Shown here piece by piece: positions 1-7,323 of a DNA stretch of 15,840 nt. Within the stretch, counting starts at the first letter, position 1; each line of letters begins with the position of its first letter. This DNA is from Clostridiales bacterium UBA3705 (GTDB taxonomy: Bacteria > Bacillota_A > Clostridia > Oscillospirales > Oscillospiraceae). The stretch lies in NCBI GenBank assembly GCA_002372735.1, contig DFIE01000116.1, forward strand, positions 2,841 through 18,680, in the 5' to 3' direction. The position numbers were made by a program, and so were the translations under genes. The notes below the pieces were generated by a model, which was not told where the DNA came from, made no database searches, and saw only the letters and a program-made list of their open reading frames with translations.

Positions 1-893
1 TCGGCGTCCTGGGTCTCGGCCTCGGCATCGTCGCTGTCGTCTTCGGTGGTGATGAGAATGTGCCGCACGTTCACATTGGGGTACTCCAGGGTGGCGCCGG
101 GATAGTCGTCAGCGTGGGAGGCCAGGTATTCTGCCAGATCCTCGTCGGTGTACTCCACCGCGTCCACCAGGGAACGGTAGTAGGCGGAGGCATAGGAGTT
201 GACCCGGGCAAAGTTCTCGTAGGTCTCCCGGCTGACGCCGGTGCCGAAGTTGGCCTGGATCAGATCCTCTGCGGTGTCAAAGCCGTACTGCACCGCCTGG
301 TCGTCCAGGGTGCTGAGATTCTCCTCCAGGGCATCCTGGTCCTCCTGGGACATGGTGAAGCCGGCCTTTTGGCCCTCGGTGTACAGGGCGCCCACCTGGG
401 CGAAATTCTCCATGGCGCTCTCGATGAAATACTGCTCCCAGGTCTGGCCCTCCATAAAGGAGTACTGCTCAGACAGGGGGACGTTCTCGTCGATGCCGAC
501 CATCATGGCATAGTAGCTGTTCATCAGGTTATAATACTGGGACCAGTAGTAGATCTGCAGGGTGGCGTTGTCCAGCTCCAGGTCGCCAACCTTGGTTACC
601 ACGGTGCTCATGCTCTCGGATTCGGGGGTGATGCCGTCCTCGGTGTAGACAACCTTGGCGTTGGAGGTGGCAGGATCGCCCACCTCGGGGGGGACAAACT
701 CGGTCGCCGCGGGGGCTTCGTCGGCTGCGCCGGAGGCAACAGTGGCCGCGCCGGAGTCAGCAGGCGCCTCGGAAGCCGGGGTGGAGGCGGCAGAATCGGA
801 CTGAGGATTGTCGTTCTGGCTGCAGCCGACAAACACACCGGCAAGCAGAGCGGCAACCAGCAGCAGGGCCGCCAGTTTGCGCATTACATTCAT
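1..893 (-). CDS. PrsA/SurA-type peptidyl-prolyl isomerase lipoprotein (3' end beyond window)
   Basis: Reads from an ATG at 893 leftwards and is still open at base 1, giving 297 codons. Residues 1-24 are a lipoprotein signal: MNVMRK, a hydrophobic stretch, then VFVGC with the lipidated Cys at 24 (Phe at -3 is slightly unusual). Residues 25-70 are a Ser/Ala/Pro/Asp-rich low-complexity linker. Next comes a Tyr-, Gln- and Glu-rich helical region resembling the chaperone-like N-domain of SurA/PrsA proteins. Near residue 281 the motif NVRHILI appears, which is how the PpiC parvulin rotamase domain usually opens; that domain is almost entirely outside the window. The inferred role is a membrane-tethered extracytoplasmic foldase helping exported proteins fold, in keeping with the large exported proteins nearby. 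The start at 893 is preferred over an in-frame ATG at 884 because a purine-rich AAAGAAAGTGAG lies about 10 nt upstream. Transcribed divergently from the DnaD-like gene. Confidence 0.85.
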   Translation of the reverse strand, partial: MNVMRKLAALLLVAALLAGVFVGCSQNDNPQSDSAASTPASEAPADSGAATVASGAADEAPAATEFVPPEVGDPATSNAKVVYTEDGITPESESMSTVVTKVGDLELDNATLQIYYWSQYYNLMNSYYAMMVGIDENVPLSEQYSFMEGQTWEQYFIESAMENFAQVGALYTEGQKAGFTMSQEDQDALEENLSTLDDQAVQYGFDTAEDLIQANFGTGVSRETYENFARVNSYASAYYRSLVDAVEYTDEDLAEYLASHADDYPGATLEYPNVNVRHILITTEDDSDDAEAETQDA

Positions 894-926
894 GGTTGTA
901 AAACTCACTTTCTTTGGAATACAGCA

Positions 927-955
927 ATCTTATCATATTTGTCTGCCTGATGCAA
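927..955 (-). promoter_or_regulatory. Possible promoter of the foldase lipoprotein gene
   Basis: On the minus strand TTGCAT (955-950) is followed after 17 nt by TAAGAT (932-927). An overlapping TATGAT (937-932) is a better -10 but with a poor spacing to TTGCAT. It lies about 35 nt upstream of the start codon. The -35 box matches consensus at only three positions, so this is a weak call. Confidence 0.35.
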
Positions 956-1052
956 TGGGGAAAAAGAAAATTTTTTGAAAAGAAGGGGGAATTTGTCCAA
1001 ATCCCGGCGGGGAAAAACCGGCGAAAAATCACCGATCCTGCGCAAAGGAGAC

Positions 1053-1081
1053 TTGAGATACCGGGCAAGATGTGTTATACT
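1053..1081 (+). promoter_or_regulatory. SigA-type promoter for the DnaD/DnaC-like pair
   Basis: TTGAGA (1053-1058), a 17-nt spacer, then TATACT (1076-1081). A TG one base before the -10 (1073-1074) makes it an extended -10 promoter. Transcription would start near 1088, giving a leader of about 23 nt. The ribosome site GGAGGAG (1097-1103) sits 7 nt before the ATG at 1111. Confidence 0.75.
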
Positions 1082-1110
1082 AAAGGGCAGTAAATTGGAG
1101 GAGAATCCCC

Positions 1111-2031
1111 ATGGAAGAGATATCAATTTCGCCCCAGGCTCTGGAAAAGCTTCTGGGTGCGGCGGACCCGGACGCCTGCCTGGTCTATCTGGCCCAGCTG
1201 GCAGGCAGCGTCCCCGTAAGTCTCAGCCCCCAGCGGCTGCAGCAGGCCCAGGCGCTGCTGTGTCAGCTGGGGCTGGAGCCTGCCCCGGCCCGGCCGCCGC
1301 TGCTGCGCAGCGAGCAGCGGCCGGAGTACACCGAGCAGGACGTGCTCCGGCGGATGGAGCAGCCCAACTCCGGCTTTCAAAGGCTGGTGGGGGAGGTGCA
1401 GCGCTATCTCAGCCGGGTGCTTTCCACCCAGGAGCTGCAGATTCTGCTGTCCATTTATGAATACGTGGGCCTGGACCCGGAGATCATCAATATGCTGGTG
1501 CACTACTGTGTTGAGCGCAGCCGCAGCCGGGGCTCGGGCCGGATGCCCAGCTTTCGCACCATCGAGCGGGAGGCCTACCATTGGGCTGACGAGGGCATTG
1601 ACAGCCTGGAGCTGGCCTCCGCCTTTGTCCGGCAGCAGGGGGTGCGCCGCAGCCGGATGGGGCAGCTGACAAGGCTGTTGGGCATTGAGGGCCGGCGGCT
1701 GACCCAAACCGAGGAGAAATATCTCACCGCCTGGGCGGATCTGGACCTGCCGGAGCAGACCTTCCGCCTGGCCTACGACAAAACCGTGATGAACACCGGC
1801 GGGCTCAAATGGCCCTACATGAATTCCATTCTGCAGCGCTGGCACAGCCAGGGCCTGCGCACCCCCGAGCAGATTGAGCAGTACGACCGCAAGCCTGCGG
1901 CCAAGCCCACAGCCAAGCCCGCAGACCAGTTCCAGCGCCACGGCCAGGCGCTCAGCCCCATGCTGCGGCAGGCCGCCGAGCGTCTGATGGAGGAAGAGGA
2001 GGCAAACCAATGGCATACGAACCAGCCGTAG
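1111..2031 (+). CDS. DnaD/DnaB-domain replication initiation protein
   Basis: A 306-residue protein with two copies of the DnaD-type helical domain. The first is at about residues 88-170 (VGEVQRYLSRVLSTQELQI, then EYVGLDPEIINMLVHYCVE). The second is at about 183-262 and contains the family signature Y-x3-I-x3-W at 236-244 (YMNSILQRW), with the usual downstream GLRTPEQI. Residues 1-60 resemble the short winged-helix-like region of clostridial DnaD-like proteins. The C-terminal tail (260-306) is Lys/Pro/Gln rich. In Bacillus, proteins of this family (DnaD, DnaB) remodel DNA at oriC or stalled forks and help load the replicative helicase. The next gene is a helicase loader, which fits that job. 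Start supported by GGAGGAG 7 nt upstream. Its last 22 bp overlap the next gene. Whether it is the functional DnaD or DnaB counterpart cannot be decided from sequence alone. Confidence 0.9.
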   Translation: MEEISISPQALEKLLGAADPDACLVYLAQLAGSVPVSLSPQRLQQAQALLCQLGLEPAPARPPLLRSEQRPEYTEQDVLRRMEQPNSGFQRLVGEVQRYLSRVLSTQELQILLSIYEYVGLDPEIINMLVHYCVERSRSRGSGRMPSFRTIEREAYHWADEGIDSLELASAFVRQQGVRRSRMGQLTRLLGIEGRRLTQTEEKYLTAWADLDLPEQTFRLAYDKTVMNTGGLKWPYMNSILQRWHSQGLRTPEQIEQYDRKPAAKPTAKPADQFQRHGQALSPMLRQAAERLMEEEEANQWHTNQP

Positions 2032-3020
2032 TCCGCCGGGCCCAGGCCCGTCTGGAGGAGGATAACCGCCAGCATCAGGCGGATTTTGAACAGGTCCGTG
2101 ACAAGGCCTACCGGGACTATCCCCGGCTGCTGGCCATTGACCGGGCCCTGCGCCGCTCCATGGCCCAGACCATGGCGGTCTGCTTCTCCAAGGGGGAGGA
2201 CCCTGTCCAGGCCATTGCCGCCATCAAAAAGGAAAACCTGGCTCTCCAGGCGGAGCGCCAGTGGATTCTCGAGGGGGCGGAGCTGGACCCCAGCGCCCTG
2301 GAGTATCAGCCTGCCTGCGCCCACTGCGGCGGCCGGGGATACGTGGGGGGCGTGATGTGCGAGTGCCTGCGCGAGCTGTGCCGCCAGGAGCAGAAAAAAG
2401 AGCTCTCCCCCCTGATGGGCAGCGGCCGGGAGCGGTTTGAAAACTTCAACCTGGGCTACTACTCCGACCGGTACGACCCCGACCTGGGCGTTGTGCCCCG
2501 CAAGCTGATGGCCACGGTGCTTGCCGCCTGCCGGCGCTACGCGGCCCAGTTTCAGGGCAGTGGGAATTTGCTGTTTTCCGGCGCCACGGGCCTGGGCAAG
2601 ACCTTCCTGTCCGCCTGCATTGCCCGCCAGGTGACCGACGCCGGCTTTGGCGTGCGCTACGCCTCGGCCCCCCAGCTGTTTGCGGCCTTCGAGTCCGCCA
2701 AGTTCGGCGGGGAGGGGACAGAGCCCCTGCTGGAGGAGTACTGCCTGCCGGAGCTGCTGATTCTGGACGACCTGGGCACCGAGATGACCACCCAGTTTGT
2801 CACCGCCACGCTCTACAGCCTGCTCAACGCCAGGCTGCTGCAAAAAAGCGCCATGATCATCTCTACCAACCTCCGGCCCGAGGACCTGGAAAAGCGCTAC
2901 GGGCCCCAGATTTCCTCCAGGCTGCTGGGAAATTTCCAACTGCTCAGCTTTGTGGGCAGCGACATCCGGCCCCTGCTGGGCAAGACAAACCGGCACGAAT
3001 CCGGCATGTCAAATTATTAA
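2010..3020 (+). CDS. DnaC/DnaI-like AAA+ helicase loader
   Basis: 336 residues. The N-terminal third is helical and charged and would contact the helicase or DnaD partner. A Cys cluster follows, C103-x2-C106 and C117-x-C119 (CAHCGGRGY...CEC), the zinc-binding type segment also found in DnaI. The AAA+ core has a Walker A motif GATGLGKT at 191-198, Walker B LLILDD at 249-254, a sensor-1 Thr-Asn at 286-287 (STN) and a likely arginine finger in ISSR at 301-304. Known role of the family: ATP-dependent loading of the replicative DNA helicase, in the cytoplasm. ATG at 2010 lies inside the preceding gene, with AGAGGAGG about 7 nt upstream, so translation is probably coupled. The family also includes IS21 IstB-type ATPases, but the Cys cluster and the DnaD neighbour favour a chromosomal DnaC/DnaI. 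Confidence 0.92.
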   Translation: MAYEPAVVRRAQARLEEDNRQHQADFEQVRDKAYRDYPRLLAIDRALRRSMAQTMAVCFSKGEDPVQAIAAIKKENLALQAERQWILEGAELDPSALEYQPACAHCGGRGYVGGVMCECLRELCRQEQKKELSPLMGSGRERFENFNLGYYSDRYDPDLGVVPRKLMATVLAACRRYAAQFQGSGNLLFSGATGLGKTFLSACIARQVTDAGFGVRYASAPQLFAAFESAKFGGEGTEPLLEEYCLPELLILDDLGTEMTTQFVTATLYSLLNARLLQKSAMIISTNLRPEDLEKRYGPQISSRLLGNFQLLSFVGSDIRPLLGKTNRHESGMSNY

Positions 3021-3047
3021 ATTATTTGTTACATTTTACAATAATAC

Positions 3048-3075
3048 TTGATTTTTTCATGAAGTAAGCTATAAT
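3048..3075 (+). promoter_or_regulatory. SigA-type promoter of htpG
   Basis: TTGATT (3048-3053), 16-nt spacer, perfect TATAAT (3070-3075), in an AT-rich gap. Transcription would start around 3082, inside the left arm of the inverted repeat at 3080-3104. No CIRCE element (TTAGCACTC-N9-GAGTGCTAA) is present. Confidence 0.8.
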
Positions 3076-3079
3076 AGAC

Positions 3080-3104
3080 CCGGCATATCAGTGAATAATG
3101 CCGG
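3080..3104. repeat. Inverted repeat in the htpG leader (possible operator or RNA hairpin)
   Basis: CCGGCAT (3080-3086) and ATGCCGG (3098-3104) form a perfect 7-bp inverted repeat around 11 nt. It begins about 5 bp after the -10 box and ends 24 nt before the TTG start. That position suits either a repressor operator or a 5'-leader hairpin. It does not match HrcA/CIRCE or CtsR boxes. Function is inferred from position only. Confidence 0.5.
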
Positions 3105-3128
3105 TTATAAACAAGAGGTGTTTGATCT

Positions 3129-5018
3129 TTGAAAAAGCAATTCAAGGCAGAATCCAAGCGTCTGCTGGACCTGATGATCAATTCCATCTACACCCACCAG
3201 GAGATCTTCCTGCGGGAGTTGTTGTCCAACGCCAGCGACGCCATTGACAAGCTGGCCTACCTGGCCCTGACCGACGAAAACGTGGGCATGAGCCGCGAGG
3301 ACTTCGCCATTGACCTGCATGTGGACAAAAAGCTGGGCCTGCTCACAATTTCCGATAACGGCATCGGCATGAGCCGTGAGGAGCTGGAGCAGAACCTGGG
3401 CACCATTGCCAAAAGCGGCTCGCTCCAGTTCAAAAAGGAACTGGCCCCCGATACCAAGGACGTGGACATCATCGGCCAGTTCGGCGTGGGCTTCTATTCC
3501 GCCTTTATGGTGGCCCAGACGGTGACGGTGCTCAGCAAAAAATACGGCGAGACGCAGGCCTGGATGTGGCAGTCCTCCGGCGCCGACGGCTTTACTCTCA
3601 CCGAAACCGAAAAGACCACCGTGGGCACCCAGGTCATCCTGAAGCTGAAGGACGACACCGAGGACGAGAAGTACTCCCGCTTCTTAGAGCAGTACCAGCT
3701 CCAGGCCCTGGTGAAAAAATACTCCGACTACATCCGCTATCCCATCCGCATGGAGCTGGAGCGCAGCCGGGTCAAGCCCGGCACCGAAGAGGCCGAAACC
3801 CCCGAATACGAAACCTATACCGAGCTTACCACCCTGAACTCCATGGTGCCCCTGTGGCTCAAGTCCAAAAAGGACGTCACCCAGGAGCAGTATGAGGGCT
3901 TCTACAAGGACAAGTTCATGGACTACGAAAAGCCCGTAGCCATCCTGCACACCAGTGTAGAGGGCCTGGTGAGCTATCACGCCCTGCTCTTTGTCCCCGC
4001 CCGGGCACCCTACGACTTCTACACCAAAGACTTCAAAAAGGGCCTGCAGCTGTACTCCTCCGGGGTTATGATCATGGAATCCTGCCAGGAGCTGCTGCCG
4101 GAGCACTTCCGCTTTGTCCGCGGTGTGGTGGATACCCAGGATCTCAGCCTGAACATCAGCCGCGAGATGCTGCAGCACAACCGGCAGCTCACGGTGATTG
4201 CCAACAGCCTGGAAAAGAAGCTCAAGCAGGAGCTCAAGCGCCTGCTGACCGAAGACCGGCCCGCCTATGAGACCTTCTTCAAGGCCTTTGGCCGCACGCT
4301 GAAATACGGCATTGTCTCCGACTACGGCGCCCACAAGGAGCTGCTGCAGGATCTGCTGCTGTTCTGGTCCGCCGCCCAGGACAAGGCCGTCACCCTGGAG
4401 GAATACGTCGCATCCATGCCGGAGGGGCAAAAGAAAATCTACTTTGCCGCCGGCGAATCCCGCCAGCGCCTTTCCGCCCTGCCCCAGATGGAGCAGCTGC
4501 GCGCCAAGGGCTATGACGTGCTCCTGATGACCGAGGATGTAGACGAGTTTGTTCCCCGCACCCTTGGCACCTATTCCGAAAAAGAATTCTGCAACATTGC
4601 TGTGGACGATCTGGATCTGGCCACCGAGGAGGAGAAGAAATCCGCCGCCGAGGCCGCCGAGAGCTGGAAACCCGTTCTGGAGTTCCTGGGCAAGACCCTG
4701 GAGGGCAAGATCAAGCGGGCGGAGATCTCCGCCGATCTGGGCTCTGCGCCGGTCTGCCTGGTTCCCGACGGCGGCATGAGCTTTGAGATGGAGAAGTATT
4801 TCAAACGCATGGACCCCGAAATGGCGGTTCCTGTAGAGAAAATACTCAAAATCAACCCCGCGCACCCAGTCCTGCAGACTCTGCAAAGTCTGATCCCCCT
4901 GGATGCGGAGAAGGCCGAACGGTACGCCCGGGTGCTTTACACCCAGGGCCTGATCCTGGCCGACCTTCCCATTGAAGATCCGGGAGAGTACACAGCCCTG
5001 ATTTGCAGTCTTCTGTAA
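3129..5018 (+). CDS. htpG: Molecular chaperone HtpG (Hsp90)
   Basis: 629 residues, a usual length for bacterial Hsp90. The N-terminal GHKL ATPase has IFLRELLSNASDAIDKL (E30 and N34 equivalent to the catalytic Glu and Mg-binding Asn), DNGIGMS at 76-82, the ATP lid GTIAKSGS at 91-98 and GQFGVGFYSAF at 116-126. The middle domain carries LSLNISREML with the conserved Arg at 345, which contacts ATP in the closed dimer. The C-terminal third is the dimerisation region, and there is no MEEVD tail, as expected in bacteria. HtpG is a cytosolic ATP-dependent chaperone for late folding of client proteins. Start is TTG at 3129: AGAGGTG ends 8 nt before it, and the first residues MKKQFKAESKRLLDLM match the family's beginning. 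It has its own promoter and may be co-transcribed with the XRE gene 42 bp downstream. No heat-shock operator is recognised. Confidence 0.97.
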   Translation: MKKQFKAESKRLLDLMINSIYTHQEIFLRELLSNASDAIDKLAYLALTDENVGMSREDFAIDLHVDKKLGLLTISDNGIGMSREELEQNLGTIAKSGSLQFKKELAPDTKDVDIIGQFGVGFYSAFMVAQTVTVLSKKYGETQAWMWQSSGADGFTLTETEKTTVGTQVILKLKDDTEDEKYSRFLEQYQLQALVKKYSDYIRYPIRMELERSRVKPGTEEAETPEYETYTELTTLNSMVPLWLKSKKDVTQEQYEGFYKDKFMDYEKPVAILHTSVEGLVSYHALLFVPARAPYDFYTKDFKKGLQLYSSGVMIMESCQELLPEHFRFVRGVVDTQDLSLNISREMLQHNRQLTVIANSLEKKLKQELKRLLTEDRPAYETFFKAFGRTLKYGIVSDYGAHKELLQDLLLFWSAAQDKAVTLEEYVASMPEGQKKIYFAAGESRQRLSALPQMEQLRAKGYDVLLMTEDVDEFVPRTLGTYSEKEFCNIAVDDLDLATEEEKKSAAEAAESWKPVLEFLGKTLEGKIKRAEISADLGSAPVCLVPDGGMSFEMEKYFKRMDPEMAVPVEKILKINPAHPVLQTLQSLIPLDAEKAERYARVLYTQGLILADLPIEDPGEYTALICSLL

Positions 5019-5060
5019 TCAGCACCACCCCGCCCCACGCACAGAGCAGAAGGAGAAGAA

Positions 5061-5273
5061 ATGACAACAAGAATCCGTGAGTACCGCAAAAGAAAAGGTC
5101 TGAAGCAGTCTGAACTGGCAGAGCTGGTCCACGTCCGCCGGGAGACCATCGGCAACCTGGAGCGGGAGAAGTACAATCCCTCGCTGCGGCTGGCCTGGTC
5201 TCTGTCCCGGGTGCTGGAAGCACCCATTGACACGCTGTTCAGCTTTGACGACGAGATTCAGCCCAACGACTGA
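5061..5273 (+). CDS. Small XRE-family helix-turn-helix regulator
   Basis: 70 residues, essentially one HTH_3/Cro-CI domain. Helix-turn-helix lies around residues 14-36 ([22 protein letters not shown]), followed by the typical closing helices and the tail [11 protein letters not shown]. This stand-alone compact type is common in Firmicutes. It binds DNA as a dimer in the cytoplasm, often autoregulating. The ribosome site AGAAGGAG is about 5 nt before the ATG. No separate promoter was recognised in the 42-bp gap after htpG, so read-through from htpG is possible. A hairpin follows at 5292-5324. Target unknown. The two inverted-repeat candidates near it (the htpG leader and this downstream hairpin) are possible but unproven operators. 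Confidence 0.9.
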   Translation: MTTRIREYRKRKGLKQSELAELVHVRRETIGNLEREKYNPSLRLAWSLSRVLEAPIDTLFSFDDEIQPND

Positions 5274-5291
5274 CGCTCTCACCCTTTTCCT

Positions 5292-5324
5292 ACGCCCGGC
5301 CCGGATTCTTCTCAGGCCGGGCGT
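5292..5324 (+). terminator. GC-rich hairpin after the XRE gene, probable terminator
   Basis: ACGCCCGGCC (5292-5301) pairs perfectly with GGCCGGGCGT (5315-5324) around a 13-nt loop. It sits 18 bp after the stop codon, where a terminator is expected. It has no downstream U-tract, so intrinsic termination may be weak. Confidence 0.45.
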
Positions 5325-5381
5325 GGTGCATTCCGGCTGCGGCCGGCAGTCTTTGTCACGATATCGATGGGAGGCAGCCAT

Positions 5382-6758
5382 ATGAAAACCATGTTTCGAT
5401 CCGGGGCGGCGCTGGCACTGTGTGTTGTGCTGCTGCTGGCCCTGTGCCCCGCAGCCTTTGCCCAGGAGATTTCCGTGGGCTATGCCGGCGGTACAGAGAA
5501 ATTCCGCTTTTCCCAGGACGCCCAGCTTTTCCCGGACTTTGACACTCTGGCCCCCGGCGGCACCCTCACCCAAAGCCTGAAGCTGGAAAATACCTGTCCC
5601 GACGCGGACTATGTGCGCATCTATCTCCGGGCTGAGCCCCGCAACCCGGGCAGCGACACCGCCAAGGAGAGCATCGACAGCCTGGGCGAGTATTTGAAAA
5701 AGTTGACCTTTACCGTCAAGCAGGGGGACAAGACCCTGGCCCAGAACACCCCCGAAAAGGGCGGGGCGGGGGAGAACCTGTTGCTGGCCACCCTGAAAAA
5801 GGGCGAGAAGGCCGACCTGACCCTGGAAATCTCCCGGCCGGAGACCCTGGGGGCGAACTACGTCCACCGGGACGGCCTGCTGGACTGGGTGTTTGTGGCC
5901 GAGGAGCGCAACAGCAACGCCAGTCTCAGCCTGACCAAAGAGGTGGAGGGCACCCCGAAAAACGGCAAGACCTACGCCCTTGCAGAGGAGATCACCTACC
6001 GCCTGGTGGTTAAGAACCAGGGCAACGTGGTGCTGAAAAATATCAAGGTCCAGGATAAGCTCACCGGTCTGAACGAGACCATTGCTGTGCTGAACCCCGG
6101 CGAGAGCAAGACCTTTACCGTGAAGTACAAGGTCACCGAGAAGGATCTGATTGCCGGCAGCATTGTCAACACCGCCGAGGCCTCCGCCACCCCGGAGGAC
6201 CCCGACCTGGCCGAGCAGAAGATCACGGCCAAGGCCACCGTGACCCCCCAAAAGGCAGAGCCCAAGCTCTCCCTGGCCAAGGTGGTCACAAGCAAGCCTG
6301 CCAACAACAGCTATTATACCGCCGGCGAGACCATCACTTATGAGATCACCGTGAAGAACGAGGGCAACCTGACCCTGAAAAACGTGAAGATCTCAGACCC
6401 ACTGACCGGGGACAACTGGACCCTGACCGCCCTGGCCCCCGGCGCCAGCCAGAAATACACCGCCAAGCACAAGGTGACCCAGGCGGAGGCCTCTGCCGGC
6501 AGCGTGGTCAATACCGTCAGCGGTACCGCCGCCACTGACGACACCGCCCATGCCAAGGTGGACGCTGCCCAGGTCCGGGTGCAAACTCCCGCCGGGGCCG
6601 GCAGAAGCGGCATCACCAACGGGGGTACCACCAACGGGGGTACCACCAACCCCAAAACCGCCGACGGCCACAGCCCGCTGCTGTGGCTGGCCGTGGGGGG
6701 CGCGGCCCTGGCAGCCCTGGCGGGGCTGACCCGCCGCAGATTTCTCGGCCTGAAATAA
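5382..6758 (+). CDS. Secreted DUF11-repeat surface protein with C-terminal sorting signal
   Basis: 458 residues from the ATG at 5382, chosen over an in-frame ATG at 5367 because GGGAGG (5369-5374) lies 7 nt before it. Residues 1-27 are a Sec signal peptide ending AFA. Residues 28-175 form a beta-rich domain with LAPGGTLTQSLKLENTC, resembling the opening of TasA/camelysin-like or pilin-like surface domains; this assignment is weak. Two DUF11-type immunoglobulin-like repeats follow at about 181-290 and 294-403 (each with ITY-x-VKN-G-N-LKN-KV-D-LTG, then LxPGxSxxxTxKxKVT, then GSxVNT). A Gly/Thr/Asn linker precedes NPKTAD at 423-428, a hydrophobic stretch (about 432-449) and RRRFLGLK. This is a sortase-type anchor, so the protein should be covalently attached to the wall. 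Role inferred: adhesive or structural surface protein. It is monocistronic, with a terminator after it. The sortase is not in the window. Confidence 0.85.
   Translation: MKTMFRSGAALALCVVLLLALCPAAFAQEISVGYAGGTEKFRFSQDAQLFPDFDTLAPGGTLTQSLKLENTCPDADYVRIYLRAEPRNPGSDTAKESIDSLGEYLKKLTFTVKQGDKTLAQNTPEKGGAGENLLLATLKKGEKADLTLEISRPETLGANYVHRDGLLDWVFVAEERNSNASLSLTKEVEGTPKNGKTYALAEEITYRLVVKNQGNVVLKNIKVQDKLTGLNETIAVLNPGESKTFTVKYKVTEKDLIAGSIVNTAEASATPEDPDLAEQKITAKATVTPQKAEPKLSLAKVVTSKPANNSYYTAGETITYEITVKNEGNLTLKNVKISDPLTGDNWTLTALAPGASQKYTAKHKVTQAEASAGSVVNTVSGTAATDDTAHAKVDAAQVRVQTPAGAGRSGITNGGTTNGGTTNPKTADGHSPLLWLAVGGAALAALAGLTRRRFLGLK
6615..6650 (+). repeat. 15-bp tandem repeat in the surface-protein linker
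   Basis: ACCAACGGGGGTACC occurs at 6615-6629 and 6630-6644, with a partial copy at 6645-6650. It encodes TNGGT units just before the sorting motif. Perfect copies in a stalk suggest slippage can change linker length in frame. Confidence 0.7.
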
Positions 6759-6763
6759 CCAAC

Positions 6764-6797
6764 CGGAGACCGTCTCTTTGGCGGTCTCCGATTCTTT
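6764..6797 (+). terminator. Rho-independent terminator of the surface-protein gene
   Basis: CGGAGACCG (6764-6772) pairs perfectly with CGGTCTCCG (6782-6790), with a 9-nt loop, followed by ATTCTTT. It begins 5 bp after the stop codon. Confidence 0.75.
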
Positions 6798-6823
6798 ACG
6801 CCCCGGCGAGGGAAAAGAAATCC

Positions 6824-6852
6824 TTGCATTTGGGCCAAAAGCCGTGTATCAT
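6824..6852 (+). promoter_or_regulatory. Probable dut promoter
   Basis: TTGCAT (6824-6829), 17-nt spacer, TATCAT (6847-6852), followed by GGAGGG (6868-6873) and the ATG at 6880. The -35 is weak but spacing and position are good. It uses the same TTGCAT hexamer as the candidate at 950-955. Confidence 0.55.
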
Positions 6853-6879
6853 GAAAGAAAAAATCATGGAGGGATCGTT

Positions 6880-7323
6880 ATGCACACACCCGTACCGGTG
6901 AAGGTCCTGCGCCAGGGGGCCGTTCTGCCCGCCTATGCCACCGAGGGGTCCGCGGGGGCGGATCTCTATGCCTGCCTGGAGGCGCCGGTGAGCGTACCCC
7001 CTCACGAAACAGTGATGATCCCCCTGGGTTATTCCATGGCCATTCCCCGGGGCTGGGTGGGGCTGATTTTTGCCCGCTCCGGCCTGGCCTCCAAGCGGGA
7101 CATGGCCCCGGCCAACAAGGTGGGGGTGGTGGACGCGGACTACCGGGGAGAGTGGTTTATCCCCATCCACAACCACGGCAGGGGGCTCCAGGTCATCTAC
7201 CCCGGCGACCGGATCGCCCAGCTGGTCATCGTGCCCTGTATGACCGCCGCCTTTGAGGAGGTCTCCGAGCTGGACGAGACGGAACGCGGCGCGGGAGGCT
7301 TTGGGTCCACCGGTACAAATTGA
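6880..7323 (+). CDS. dut: dUTP diphosphatase (trimeric dUTPase)
   Basis: 147 residues, normal for a homotrimeric dUTPase. All five family motifs are present: I, AGADLYA at 25-31; II, RSGLASK at 66-72; III, VVDADYRGEW at 83-92 with the catalytic Asp at 85; IV, PGDRIAQLVI at 108-117; V, RGAGGFGSTG at 136-145 (the flexible C-terminal arm that closes over the substrate). It hydrolyses dUTP to dUMP and pyrophosphate in the cytoplasm, keeping uracil out of DNA and supplying dUMP for thymidylate synthesis. The start at 6880 follows GGAGGG by 6 nt and gives the usual N-terminus; the reading frame is open further upstream but lacks a ribosome site. The final Asn-stop codons (AATTGA) lie inside the first heptamer of the repeat element at 7318-7418, so the C-terminus has been set by that element. 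Phage dUTPases exist, but nothing else here looks phage-derived. Confidence 0.96.
   Translation: MHTPVPVKVLRQGAVLPAYATEGSAGADLYACLEAPVSVPPHETVMIPLGYSMAIPRGWVGLIFARSGLASKRDMAPANKVGVVDADYRGEWFIPIHNHGRGLQVIYPGDRIAQLVIVPCMTAAFEEVSELDETERGAGGFGSTGTN

Noticed and set aside
60..950. A 296-codon plus-strand open frame opposite the foldase gene
   Set aside because: Low-complexity Gly/Val/Leu product without a ribosome site; the minus-strand frame has a lipoprotein signal and a parvulin motif.
3021..3057. AT-rich imperfect hairpin plus T-run after the DnaC-like gene as a terminator
   Set aside because: The stem is A/T only with a bulge and would be very weak; the T-run overlaps the htpG -35 region, so it is better read as promoter-associated DNA.
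3048..3131. CIRCE (HrcA) heat-shock operator in front of htpG
   Set aside because: No TTAGCACTC-N9-GAGTGCTAA; the only inverted repeat present has different arms and spacing.
6880..7323. Prophage origin for dut
   Set aside because: No phage structural, integrase or lysis genes in the window; the flanking genes are ordinary chromosomal ones.
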